From positions 1 through 34,099 of the forward strand of contig JAAVHB010000109.1 in the NCBI GenBank assembly GCA_014799955.1: 34,099 nucleotides of DNA, in the 5' to 3' direction. Below, piece by piece: positions 15,166-22,214 of this stretch. Source of the stretch: Butyrivibrio sp. GTDB lineage: Bacteria > Bacillota > Clostridia > Lachnospirales > Lachnospiraceae. How positions within the stretch are numbered: the stretch's first letter is position 1; every line of letters starts with the position of its first letter. The notes beneath the pieces were generated by a model. The model was not told where the DNA came from, did no database searches, and saw only the letters and a list, made by a program, of their open reading frames with translations. The translations under genes were made by a program, and so were the position numbers.

Positions 15166-15194
15166 ACTGTAGCCGATTCTGTACTTCATGTCAA
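15166..15194 (-). promoter_or_regulatory. Promoter upstream of the RHS-hydrolase gene
   Basis: TTGACA (15194-15189) is followed by 17 bases and TACAGT (15171-15166) on the minus strand. The start point would be near 15159, only about a dozen bases before the TTG, with no ribosome site between. The locus therefore seems transcribed on its own despite the odd gene start. Confidence 0.5.
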
Positions 15195-15267
15195 ATGTTT
15201 TATTATTACAAATTGTTACAAATGTATCATATATTATTTATTTTAATTAATTTACGTATCCCCACCT

Positions 15268-16023
15268 TTACATCTCCATATCCGAACTCCAATGCTTCCT
15301 CCGGTACTCCCTCGGCGTTACGCCCATTTCTTTTTTAAAGCACTGAATAAAATGGCTCTGTGAGGCAAAGCCGAAATACTCCGAAACTTCCGCATAGGAA
15401 TAATCCGAGAATTTAAGCATATTGGCGGCGGCTTTGATTTTTTCGCTTCGGATAAAGCTCCCCATGCTTCTTCCGGTTTCCCTTGCAAAAAGAGCCGACA
15501 AATAGCTTCGGTTGACGCCCAGCGCCGACGCCGCGGATTCCACTGTCAAACGCTCGTTTCTGTGCCGGTAAATGTACTCGATTGCCCGAACGACCTGAAT
15601 GGAATAGACCGAAGTTTTGGGAAGATTCGCCATCTTGACCGTGAAATCCAAAAGCATTTCGTTGTGGAGCGATAAAATTTCCCCCGGCTTTTGCAGCAAA
15701 TCCATTTTGCCGATATAAAGGTCGCTCAGGGTGTACGCAAGCTCCCGCTCAAGACCGTGCTCCACGCAAAGCCTCGTAATCAGCGATACGGACACCACGA
15801 AATGGTACCGCATATTGCGCAGCGAATCCTTTGAAAGCTGCCCGTACTGCGGTTCGTCATAAAGTCCCACATAGTCCGGACTGACGAAAGCCTTTTTGAC
15901 CGCCTCGATATTCCCCTGCACCACAATATTGTAAAAGCCGAATTCGTCCTTGTACTCCACATGCGCGAGCTGCTCCTCCCTCTGTGTAAAAAGCCTCGAA
16001 TTAAGCTCCCTGTTCATGCTCAT
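15268..16023 (-). CDS. AraC-family transcriptional regulator
   Basis: The start is ATG 16023 with GGAGG ten bases ahead; a TTG extension to 16074 has no ribosome site. The product has 251 residues. The N-terminal two thirds carry the pattern seen in many Firmicutes AraC regulators of glycan genes: YGQLSKDSLRNMRYHFVV, then ITRLCVEHGLERELAYTLSD. The C-terminal ~100 residues hold two helix-turn-helix units, LTVESAASALGVNRSYLSAL and YAEVSEYFGFASQSHFIQCF, ending in KKEMGVTPREYRRKHW. There is no receiver domain, so it is not the partner of the YesM kinase by phosphorylation. It is divergent from the GH5 gene, and the shared upstream region has spaced direct repeats, so it likely controls that gene and itself. 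Confidence 0.92.
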   Translation of the reverse strand: MSMNRELNSRLFTQREEQLAHVEYKDEFGFYNIVVQGNIEAVKKAFVSPDYVGLYDEPQYGQLSKDSLRNMRYHFVVSVSLITRLCVEHGLERELAYTLSDLYIGKMDLLQKPGEILSLHNEMLLDFTVKMANLPKTSVYSIQVVRAIEYIYRHRNERLTVESAASALGVNRSYLSALFARETGRSMGSFIRSEKIKAAANMLKFSDYSYAEVSEYFGFASQSHFIQCFKKEMGVTPREYRRKHWSSDMEM

Positions 16024-16050
16024 ACCGTCAGCACCTCCTTTTTTAATTGT

Positions 16051-16089
16051 GCAACGGATTTGACTTTTTTGCAACAGATTTTATATATT
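16051..16089 (+). promoter_or_regulatory. Tandem AraC-type operator overlapping a GH5 promoter
   Basis: GCAACGGATTT (16051-16061) and GCAACAGATTT (16071-16081) are direct repeats exactly 20 bases apart, near two helical turns, as is common for AraC-family sites. Interleaved is TTGACT (16060-16065), an 18-base spacer and TATATT (16084-16089), a candidate promoter reading toward the GH5 gene. Confidence 0.6.
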
Positions 16090-16127
16090 TGTATAAAAAA
16101 AAGAACTACTATAAGCTCATAAAAAAG

Positions 16128-16193
16128 CAATATCAATGAAACACTCTACGGGTATACCATTATGTGCTGAAAAGCAGCACAATATCAATGAAA
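16128..16193 (+). repeat. Direct repeats flanking a hairpin in the GH5 leader
   Basis: CAATATCAATGAAA occurs at 16128-16141 and 16180-16193, 52 bases apart (close to five helical turns). Just before the second copy is a six-pair hairpin, GTGCTG (16164-16169) with CAGCAC (16175-16180). The second repeat directly abuts the AAAGGA ribosome site of the GH5 gene. It could be a regulator site or an RNA element. Confidence 0.45.
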
Positions 16194-16205
16194 GGATTTA
16201 ATTAT

Positions 16206-17231
16206 ATGAGAGAATTCAAGGGATTTTCAAAAGGACTCAATCTCGGCGGCTGGCTTTCTCAGTGCCGCTTGGAAAAAGAACATATGGAGAGCTTCATTAC
16301 CAAAGAGGATTTGAAAAGAATCAAAGACATGGGCGCGGACCACGTGCGGCTTCCAATCGATTATGAGCTTGTTGAGCAGGAGGACGCCACACCCATACCC
16401 GAGGGCTACCGATACATTGACCGCTGTGTGGAGTGGTGCGCCGAGTACGGGCTGAACATGATTCTTGATTTGCACAAAACCGCAGGCTATGTTTTCGACA
16501 ATGCCACAGAATGCGGAGGCTTTTTTGAAAACGAAGCTCTGCAAAGCAGATTTCTCGCGCTCTGGAGCAAACTGGCGGCACATTACGGTAAATACGATTT
16601 CATCGCTTTTGATTTGTTAAACGAGGTTTCAGACGATTCCATATGCGAAGCATGGAACGGCATCGCTGCAAAAGCAATCGCGCGAATCAGAAGTATTGCG
16701 CCCCACAACTGGATTCTTGTCGGCGGTACGAATTTCAACAGCATATCTTCGGTCAAAAACCTGCTCCCGCCGCCCGACGAACGGATTGTATACTCCTTCC
16801 ATTTCTATGAGCCTATGATTTTTACGCATCAGGGCGGATACTGGGTTGGCGGCATGGACACGGCGTTCAGGACATCATACCCTCTGAGCGCGCAGGAATA
16901 CATCGAACTGTCCGAGAGCCGCTTAAACGGGTGCTGCGCGGACACCTGCCGACAGGTTCCCGCCCGGGCATCGGGAGTCGATATGCTGCTTCCCCTTTTT
17001 GAAGACGCGCTGCGCATCGCCGACGAGCGCAATGTACCCTTATACTGCGGTGAATACGGCGTTATCGATTTGGCGGCACCCGAGTACAAGCTCGCCTGGA
17101 TAAGGGATATGCATTCCGTTTTTGAAAAATACGGAATCGGACGGGCTATGTGGAGCTACAAGGGCATGGATTTCGGTCTTATTGACAAATCATGCGCGTC
17201 GATTCATGAAGAACTGTGCACCCTGCTTTAA
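16206..17231 (+). CDS. GH5 family glycoside hydrolase, cytoplasmic
   Basis: The ATG at 16206 is taken as start (AAAGGA upstream), giving 341 residues. The upstream in-frame starts at 16164 and 16188 fall in the repeat/hairpin leader. The sequence opens GFSKGLNLGGWLSQC, the glucanase-type GxNLGGWL motif. Then come DHVRLPIDYEL, LNMILDLHKTAGY, the acid/base Glu140 in FDLLNEVSDD and the nucleophile Glu283 in PLYCGEYGVI. A conserved SFHFYEPMIFTHQG lies between them. There is no signal peptide, so it would act on imported oligosaccharides, probably beta-glucosidic. The exact linkage (beta-1,4, beta-1,3 or xyloglucan) cannot be read. It is divergent from the AraC gene. Confidence 0.9.
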   Translation: MREFKGFSKGLNLGGWLSQCRLEKEHMESFITKEDLKRIKDMGADHVRLPIDYELVEQEDATPIPEGYRYIDRCVEWCAEYGLNMILDLHKTAGYVFDNATECGGFFENEALQSRFLALWSKLAAHYGKYDFIAFDLLNEVSDDSICEAWNGIAAKAIARIRSIAPHNWILVGGTNFNSISSVKNLLPPPDERIVYSFHFYEPMIFTHQGGYWVGGMDTAFRTSYPLSAQEYIELSESRLNGCCADTCRQVPARASGVDMLLPLFEDALRIADERNVPLYCGEYGVIDLAAPEYKLAWIRDMHSVFEKYGIGRAMWSYKGMDFGLIDKSCASIHEELCTLL

Positions 17232-17256
17232 GCCCTTCGCATTTAACGGAATATGA

Positions 17257-17291
17257 CAAAAAACCGGCTGCCCGTAAGGACAGCCGGTTTT
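17257..17291. terminator. Bidirectional terminator between GH5 and rpsR
   Basis: An 11-pair stem, AAAACCGGCTG (17260-17270) with CAGCCGGTTTT (17281-17291), has a ten-base loop. The minus-strand exit has TTTTTTG, making it the rpsF-ssb-rpsR terminator; the plus-strand exit (TTTTGCC) is weaker and serves the GH5 gene. Confidence 0.85.
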
Positions 17292-17320
17292 GCCAAGTCT
17301 GTGTCAAATCACTGTGTAAA

Positions 17321-17587
17321 TTAATCCAGTGAGTAAGGAAGAAGCGCGATGTGCCTTGCTCTCTTGATTGCAACCGTAAGCGCTCTCTGGTGCTTTGCAC
17401 ATGTACCCGTGATTCTTCTGGGAAGAATCTTTCCTCTCTCTGATACAAATCTCTTTAATTTATTTACATCCTTGTAGTCGATAACGTTATTGGCGCTATC
17501 GCTGCAAAATACACAAACCTTTTTTCTTCTGCGGCCCATTCTCTTCTTCATCGGAGAATCGCCCTTGCCTTCTCTAGGATTAGACAT
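17321..17587 (-). CDS. rpsR: 30S ribosomal protein S18
   Basis: 88 residues with the S18 core: [40 protein letters not shown], then [20 protein letters not shown]. The Cys residues of the VCVFC and GTC motifs fit a zinc-type S18. S18 binds 16S rRNA as a dimer with S6 on the small-subunit platform. Its start, ATG 17587, has AAGGAGG upstream. It is the last gene of the conserved rpsF-ssb-rpsR operon. The ~15-residue N-terminal extension ([15 protein letters not shown]) is common in Clostridia. Confidence 0.97.
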   Translation of the reverse strand: MSNPREGKGDSPMKKRMGRRRKKVCVFCSDSANNVIDYKDVNKLKRFVSERGKILPRRITGTCAKHQRALTVAIKRARHIALLPYSLD

Positions 17588-17624
17588 TTCTAATGACCTC
17601 CTTGCATTTATTTTTCAAAACTTT

Positions 17625-18059
17625 TTAAAAGGGCAGTCCCTCGTCGTCCACACCGTCGGGAATGTTCATAAATCCGTCCCCTGCCGCGCTGGGCGCCGGT
17701 CTGCCTGCCGCGGGAGCATATCCGCCGTCGCCCGACGCCGCCTTGCTCTCTGCAAACTCAATCTCGTCAACCATAATACGGACACTGTAAACCATCTGTC
17801 CGTCCTTGTTGGTGTAATTGTCGTTCTGAACGCGACCGCTCAGAACAATCTTGATTCCCTTATGAAGATAACGCTCAACGAATTCCGCCTGCTTGCCAAA
17901 CGCCGTGCAGTTAAAAAAATCTGCGTCCGGCTCTCCGTCCCTTTTGAATCTTCTGTCTACCGCGACAGAGAATCTTGCGACTGCCGTCTGGCTTGCTCCC
18001 TGCGAATATCTCACCTCAGGATCCCTTGTAAGTCTTCCCATTAAGATAACTTTATTCAT
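17625..18059 (-). CDS. ssb: Single-stranded DNA-binding protein
   Basis: 144 residues. An N-terminal OB-fold opens MNKVILMGRLTRDPEVRYSQ and contains VARFSVAVDRRF, FFNCTAFGKQAEFVERYLHK and IKIVLSGRVQNDNY. A short Gly/Ala/Pro-rich linker leads to the acidic tip DDEGLPF, the partner-docking tail of bacterial SSB. It coats single-stranded DNA during replication, repair and recombination. ATG 18059 has CTGGAGGCAGAT upstream. It lies between rpsF and rpsR as in most Firmicutes. Confidence 0.97.
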   Translation of the reverse strand: MNKVILMGRLTRDPEVRYSQGASQTAVARFSVAVDRRFKRDGEPDADFFNCTAFGKQAEFVERYLHKGIKIVLSGRVQNDNYTNKDGQMVYSVRIMVDEIEFAESKAASGDGGYAPAAGRPAPSAAGDGFMNIPDGVDDEGLPF

Positions 18060-18108
18060 ATCTGCCTCCAGTCCCGGTCCGACACACTTCCCCGAACCGA
18101 TTCAGCGA

Positions 18109-18396
18109 TTATTCCTCTACCTTAACGCATAAATATCTGAGAACATTGTCCATGATACGAAGCTGAGCTTCAAGCTCTGCCGGGGCTGTTGCTTCCGCAT
18201 CAAAACGGATAAAGTAATAGAAGCCTTCGTTCATCTTCTGAATCTCGTAAGCAAGCCTTTTCTTACCCTGTTCGTCAACACCCGTGATGTTTCCTCCGAA
18301 ACGGGAGATAAGCTCCTTAACTTTCTCGATGACAGCTCCTCTTACGTCGTCCTCAATAACCGCGTTAACAACGACTACTAATTCATACTTGTTCAT
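18109..18396 (-). CDS. rpsF: 30S ribosomal protein S6
   Basis: ATG 18396 (AAGGAGG upstream) gives 95 residues, the family length; the in-frame extension to 18450 lies in the leader. MNKYELVVVVNAVIEDDVRG, VIEKVKELISRFGGNITGVD, KKRLAYEIQKMNEGFYYFIR and the C-terminal RIMDNVLRYLCVKVEE are the S6 pattern. It partners S18 on the ribosome and heads the rpsF-ssb-rpsR operon. No poly-Glu tail is present. Confidence 0.96.
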   Translation of the reverse strand: MNKYELVVVVNAVIEDDVRGAVIEKVKELISRFGGNITGVDEQGKKRLAYEIQKMNEGFYYFIRFDAEATAPAELEAQLRIMDNVLRYLCVKVEE

Positions 18397-18408
18397 GCTG
18401 TACTGCAC

Positions 18409-18447
18409 CTCCTTCTGGTCTTGTGGCCCCTCGTCGCTGACAAGGAG
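18409..18447 (-). promoter_or_regulatory. rpsF leader that may hide its ribosome site
   Basis: In the transcript, CTCCTT (18447-18442) can pair with AAGGAG (18414-18409), the Shine-Dalgarno of rpsF, closing a 27-base loop with a G+C-rich inner part. A competing short pair, CTTGT with ACAAG, overlaps it. S6:S18 autoregulatory leaders exist upstream of rpsF in many bacteria; I cannot confirm that this one matches their consensus. Confidence 0.4.
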
Positions 18448-18479
18448 CAAGGAATATAATCTTTATATCACGAAAACAT

Positions 18480-18508
18480 ATGATACCACATAAAATAATA
18501 TAATGCAA
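18480..18508 (-). promoter_or_regulatory. Promoter of rpsF-ssb-rpsR
   Basis: TTGCAT (18508-18503), a 17-base spacer, then TGGTATCAT with the -10 at 18485-18480, including an extended TG. The start point near 18473 gives a leader of about 77 bases. Confidence 0.6.
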
Positions 18509-18521
18509 GCTTTTTTTACCT

Positions 18522-18719
18522 TTACTTTCCTGTATCTGCGTCCCCCCTGCGTATTCCGCGCACGTTTTTCTCGACGAGCCTGCGCGCGAGCATGACCTGA
18601 TGCCCGCACCCCTTGCACTTCAGGCGAAAATCCGCGCCAACGCGAAGCACCTCCCACTCAGAGCTTCCGCACGGATGGGGCTTCTTCATTTTGATAATAT
18701 CTCCAAGCTCAAACTGCAT
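18522..18719 (-). CDS. DUF951 family protein
   Basis: ATG 18719 with GGAGAAAAAAT upstream is the start; the ORF extension to 18746 enters the tRNA-side terminator. The 65-residue product has the DUF951 signature: MQFELGDIIKMKKPHPCGSS, EWEVLRVGADFRLKCKGCGH, then QVMLARRLVEKNVRGI. The CGSSEW and CKGCGH parts look like a small metal- or nucleic-acid-binding fold. The family often neighbours rpsF in Firmicutes; its function is unknown. It reads toward rpsF and lies between that gene and tRNA-Cys. Confidence 0.88.
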   Translation of the reverse strand: MQFELGDIIKMKKPHPCGSSEWEVLRVGADFRLKCKGCGHQVMLARRLVEKNVRGIRRGDADTGK

Positions 18720-18740
18720 ATTTTTTCTCCTTTTTATATG

Positions 18741-18776
18741 AAACAAAACCCCGAAAACACAAGTTTCCGGGGTTTT
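18741..18776 (-). terminator. Terminator after tRNA-Cys
   Basis: AAAACCCCG (18745-18753) pairs with CGGGGTTTT (18768-18776), with further pairing in the loop. The minus-strand exit reads TTTTGTTTC. It separates the tRNA from the DUF951 gene, whose ribosome site follows directly. Confidence 0.75.
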
Positions 18777-18783
18777 ATGTCAG

Positions 18784-18854
18784 AGGCGAGTGACGGATTT
18801 GAACCGACGATCAGGGAGTTGCAGTCCCACGCCTTACCACTTGGCTAACTCGCC
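18784..18854 (-). tRNA. tRNA-Cys (GCA anticodon)
   Basis: A 71-base cloverleaf on the minus strand. The acceptor stem GGCGAGT pairs with ACTCGCC; the D-arm has AGTGGTA, the anticodon loop CTGCAAC carries GCA, and the T-loop is TTCAAAT. CCA is not encoded. A U-U opposition appears at the base of the anticodon stem and another in the T-stem, but the overall fold and the cysteine anticodon are clear. A strong promoter precedes it and a terminator follows. Confidence 0.92.
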
Positions 18855-18875
18855 CTGTGCCTCGACAGCTTCTAC

Positions 18876-18904
18876 ATTATATCAGTATTATTTTACTCCG
18901 TCAA
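18876..18904 (-). promoter_or_regulatory. Promoter of tRNA-Cys
   Basis: TTGACG (18904-18899), a 17-base spacer and TATAAT (18881-18876), one base off full consensus. The predicted start lies about 15 bases before the tRNA. Confidence 0.75.
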
Positions 18905-18912
18905 GACATTAT

Positions 18913-19587
18913 TTAAAAAAGATTCAACAATAAATGAAGAAGTATATTTTTGTCATACAGGAAAAACAGCACCGGATTGGAATTTATATCCGCGAATATC
19001 GCTCCCGCAAAAGAGCGGTTTCCGAATACCGTAATCAACATGAAAAGCACCCACACCAGCAAAAGTCCCAGCAGCGCGCCGACAGCCGCTCCCGTCAGCT
19101 TGTTGATCTGCTTCAGCACAGGCAGACGGCTCACCAAATTAAGAACCGCGCTCACCACCGCCAGAATAACCGTGACAAGTACAAAAACCGCTGCGTACAC
19201 GATTGCCGAGAAAATAATTCCCGCTGCCGCGTCTATTATGTATCTGTTGTACGCGTCGTATCCCTTTTGAAGATACTCCTCCGCAGATTTCGCGATATTA
19301 TCTTTTATCGTAACGGGAAGCGGCAGCTCACCCACGTCAATCTGACCGTCGGCGCTCTTAAGGATTCCCTTTTCCTCAAAATAGCTCTCGGTCCTGTCCC
19401 TGACTGCCTCGTCCCACTCCGTATGCGACCTGACAAAAGTGCCGATGTGGGGGGCAACGAAGCTTGTAATCACAACCGCCAGTATTACGGATACGCACGA
19501 AAAGAGCATCTTGATTATGCCCTTTTTCATTCCTATAAATGTACTTATTAAAATAACCGCAATAACGGCAATCAACGTCCAGTTCAT
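18913..19587 (-). CDS. CvpA-family membrane protein
   Basis: ATG 19587 is preceded by GGAGGATGAT and lies one base after the stop of the upstream gene, so the two are translationally coupled. The 224-residue product has four hydrophobic segments: NWTLIAVIAVILISTFIGMK, LFSCVSVILAVVITSFVAPH, AAAGIIFSAIVYAAVFVLVT, and AVGALLGLLLVWVLFMLITV. GMKKGIIKMLF is the CvpA signature near the first loop. CvpA proteins are envelope proteins with roles in stress tolerance and colicin V export in E. coli; the role in Firmicutes is unclear. Confidence 0.85.
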   Translation of the reverse strand: MNWTLIAVIAVILISTFIGMKKGIIKMLFSCVSVILAVVITSFVAPHIGTFVRSHTEWDEAVRDRTESYFEEKGILKSADGQIDVGELPLPVTIKDNIAKSAEEYLQKGYDAYNRYIIDAAAGIIFSAIVYAAVFVLVTVILAVVSAVLNLVSRLPVLKQINKLTGAAVGALLGLLLVWVLFMLITVFGNRSFAGAIFADINSNPVLFFLYDKNILLHLLLNLF

Positions 19588-19588
19588 A

Positions 19589-20809
19589 TCATCCTCCGTG
19601 TTTAAATTCAATCCTCATAAGCTTATCCGGTCCGAGACATATATACTCGCTGTCCCCCGAAATCGGAATCATCTCGACAATCCCCTCCTCGATGCTCCCG
19701 TCAAAAAGAACCTTGCCCTTCATATTTATAAGCCTGACACTGCTGTCGCCGTACATAAGCAGGGAATCCCCCGCAAAGGCATACTGCGAATACTTCCCGC
19801 CGGCGTCAAGCGTGGCGACATAGCCGCCCGACATATCATACACGGCTACTTTTTTTGAATTGTCTTTATCAGCGTATTCCAATCCCACATATTTATCCGA
19901 ATAAAAAACCTTGTCAACCGTAAACTCAAGCGCCAGCTCCGATACAAGCTTCGGATATTCCCCGACCTTAAAAAAGCTTATCACGTTTTCGCCGACCGCA
20001 AGCGCAGTGCCGGAGCCGATAAACCTCACATCCGCAACGAGCTGCTCGCCGTATGTATCGTAGCCGCCGACAACTCTCTCGACCTCGCTTTGTCCGACCT
20101 CTCCGAAATTGTAAAAGACAACGCTTGTGGCAAGCTTCTGGGACTCCACCGATGTATACGAAACTATCAGCAAATGCCCGTCCGGCGACAAATCCATACT
20201 TACGGGAACCCCGTTTCCCGAAACCGTGGATTTGATACTGTATATTTTTTCACCCTCCGAATCGTACATATTTATATAGACCGCGTCGCTGTCCTCCAGC
20301 GTTGCAGCAACCGTCCCGTTAGAAGACATTCTTATCTGCATTATCGGAAGCGCGGTGTTGACCGTGGAAATGTACCCGTTCCGGTCAAAGAGATAGATTT
20401 CGTTTCCCTCCGTGTCGGCAACCGCCATATACTGACCGCACACATCCGTCAGCGGACTTTTCATTTCATAGGTCTTGTTCCACTGCTGCACTCCGTCATA
20501 GGAATACATAGCCGTACCGTCCCTGCTGCATCTGACATAGCCGCTGTCAAAATTTATGTATCGCGCGTAGCCGTTATCCCTTCGGGAAACCGAATTCCGT
20601 ACCGTGTAGGATTTATAGCCCGAGCCGTAATTTACAAAGCACAGAACGGCAGCAAGCACGATAACCAGAGTAACCGAAACAGCCGCAATTATCCTTACCC
20701 GCATTTTGTGCTTTCTCAGCCTGCCCTTATATTCGCCGTCGGCACGCTCTCCGGCTTCGCTTTCCATACTGTTTTTTTTCTCTTTTCTGTATTGCCTTAT
20801 ATCCGCCAA
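19589..20809 (-). CDS. DUF5711 family membrane-anchored beta-propeller-like protein
   Basis: The 406-residue product starts at a TTG (20809) with GAGGGAAG upstream, 17 bases after the LysM gene. It has a basic cytoplasmic N-terminus, a single membrane helix near residues 37-60 (VRIIAAVSVTLVIVLAAVLC) and a long extracellular region of repeated beta strands. The strands carry YMAVADTEGNEIYLFDRNGY, ISTVNTALPIMQIRMSSNGT and DLSPDGHLLIVSYTS, which suggests a propeller-like fold. It shares an operon with the LysM protein and CvpA, a grouping seen in Clostridia. No catalytic residues are evident; a structural or sensing role at the membrane surface is inferred. Confidence 0.8.
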   Translation of the reverse strand: MADIRQYRKEKKNSMESEAGERADGEYKGRLRKHKMRVRIIAAVSVTLVIVLAAVLCFVNYGSGYKSYTVRNSVSRRDNGYARYINFDSGYVRCSRDGTAMYSYDGVQQWNKTYEMKSPLTDVCGQYMAVADTEGNEIYLFDRNGYISTVNTALPIMQIRMSSNGTVAATLEDSDAVYINMYDSEGEKIYSIKSTVSGNGVPVSMDLSPDGHLLIVSYTSVESQKLATSVVFYNFGEVGQSEVERVVGGYDTYGEQLVADVRFIGSGTALAVGENVISFFKVGEYPKLVSELALEFTVDKVFYSDKYVGLEYADKDNSKKVAVYDMSGGYVATLDAGGKYSQYAFAGDSLLMYGDSSVRLINMKGKVLFDGSIEEGIVEMIPISGDSEYICLGPDKLMRIEFKHGG

Positions 20810-20826
20810 CTGTTATAACTTCCCTC

Positions 20827-21996
20827 TTAATTAGGTATTTTCAGCTCCGTTCCCACAAGTATCTGCGATGTATCCGTAAAGCCGTTATACTCAAGAACTC
20901 TATTCGCGTCCTCCATTGACTCCCTGCCGTAATACTCCCTGCATATTTTCAAAAGCGTATCTCCCGCCTGAACCGTATATATCTGATACGGAGGCTGTGT
21001 AGGCGCCGGAGTAGGTGCCTCGGTGGGCGCTTCCGTGGGTGCCTCGGTAGGCGCTTCCGTGGGTGCCTCAGTGGGTTTTTCTGTCGGGGCTTCCGTAACG
21101 GCAGGCTTTGTGGACTCATCCGTAACATCCTCTACTCCGGAGGAGGTCACGTCTCCGGTAACGGAATCTACGGGAACCGTTTCGTTCTGAGTAGGCTTAG
21201 GGTCGGCGTTGACCTCCCTGTCCGAGGTGCTTCCGGACGCTCCGCCCGTCCTGTCGTGCTTATTTATCACATTGACTCCGATAACCAGAACCACTATTAT
21301 CAAAAGCATACTGAGCGCGTATATAAAGGTAAGATGGCCTTTCACGCTCTTTGCCATACTGTTTTTATTGCCGTCCTCTCCCGCAAGCTTACGGTACTCG
21401 CCGCCGCTTGGCGTCTTTGGCTCCTCCGGCTCACGGATCGGTATGCTCCGGTTTTCCATGCATTCGCTCATATAGGTCTGCATCTTCTCGTTGCGCTCGT
21501 AAAATACGGTATAGCCGGAAAGCGGCGATAATCCGCCCGCCGTCTTTTCGTAAAAAAGGTCCTCCTTTGTTTCGGGATTGACCATAAAGAATACGCTGTC
21601 CGTGTCCTCAAAGCTCTCCGCGTCCGCCTTGTTGATTATATAAAGGCTGTCCTGCGTGATTTTTGAGGATACAAGATACCAGCCCACTGTGTCAAGTCCG
21701 GCAAAATACTGCGAAATACGGCTGTTTACGATGGGCCACGTTTCCTGTGTAAAAGCTATTTTATCCGTGTACACGGCGGCGTTGCCAACCGCAACCGCTC
21801 CTCTTACAAATATATATGATACGTCTCCGTCAAGCCTTGTCTCTCCGAGCAGCACGCCGACAGCTCCGTCCTCGTACTCGTCAACCTGCGTATCCCTTAT
21901 AAAAGAGTGAACATAATCCTCTATATATACCTTGCGCCCACCCTTGTCCGTTCCTATCTGCCTTATATTTCTGGGCAAATTGATTTTGTTTCCCAT
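20827..21996 (-). CDS. Membrane protein with MPN(JAMM)-like N-terminus and C-terminal LysM domain
   Basis: 389 residues from ATG 21996 with GGAGGAAGAATAA upstream. Residues ~40-170 resemble an MPN/JAMM fold: DGAVGVLLGE, YIFVRGAVAV, VGWYLVSSKITQDS and DSVFFMVNPETKEDLFYE. The histidines of the JAMM metal site (normally GWYHSHP) are absent. A membrane helix (about 221-244), an extracellular Thr/Ser-rich stretch, an APTE repeat linker and a LysM domain at about 337-389 (YTVQAGDTLLKICREYYG, ILVGTELKIP) follow. The N-terminus would be cytoplasmic and the LysM would bind peptidoglycan. It leads the operon with DUF5711 and CvpA. The MPN-like call is by pattern only. Confidence 0.78.
   Translation of the reverse strand: MGNKINLPRNIRQIGTDKGGRKVYIEDYVHSFIRDTQVDEYEDGAVGVLLGETRLDGDVSYIFVRGAVAVGNAAVYTDKIAFTQETWPIVNSRISQYFAGLDTVGWYLVSSKITQDSLYIINKADAESFEDTDSVFFMVNPETKEDLFYEKTAGGLSPLSGYTVFYERNEKMQTYMSECMENRSIPIREPEEPKTPSGGEYRKLAGEDGNKNSMAKSVKGHLTFIYALSMLLIIVVLVIGVNVINKHDRTGGASGSTSDREVNADPKPTQNETVPVDSVTGDVTSSGVEDVTDESTKPAVTEAPTEKPTEAPTEAPTEAPTEAPTEAPTPAPTQPPYQIYTVQAGDTLLKICREYYGRESMEDANRVLEYNGFTDTSQILVGTELKIPN
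20999..21094 (-). repeat. 12-base tandem repeat encoding APTE
   Basis: About seven 12-base units encode TEAPTEKPTEAPTEAP and onward. They alternate two codings (GGTGCC and GGCGCT forms on the plus strand), so a 24-base higher-order unit is visible. It forms the linker between membrane helix and LysM and is likely to vary in length by slippage. Confidence 0.8.
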
Positions 21997-22186
21997 TTAT
22001 TCTTCCTCCTGCCTTGATTACCCGCGAACTTCCGTCCCGAATCCAGCAATGTTCCTGTATATTGATTCTATCATTTTATGCCGCCAAAATCATCTCTTTT
22101 TTTCATTTTTTAAAAATATATGCCTTGAAATATTTTCCAGCCACGCCCAAACTCGCAAATTGTCTTATTTAGTCGTTAAAAAAACT

Positions 22187-22214
22187 GCATAAATTCTCCT
22201 GATTTTCCATACAC
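22187..22214 (+). promoter_or_regulatory. Candidate forespore (sigma-F/G) promoter of yyaC
   Basis: GCATA (22187-22191), a 16-base gap and CATACAC (22208-22214) resemble the forespore -35/-10 elements. The position, about 30 bases ahead of the yyaC ribosome site, fits a sporulation gene. No good sigma-A promoter is seen between 22140 and 22240. Confidence 0.45.

Noticed and set aside
20090..20818. Plus-strand ORF of 242 codons
   Set aside because: Antisense to the DUF5711 gene, which has a coherent membrane and beta-strand pattern.
20999..21094. Short regular repeats as a possible CRISPR array
   Set aside because: Units are 12 bases with no spacers and lie in frame inside a coding linker.
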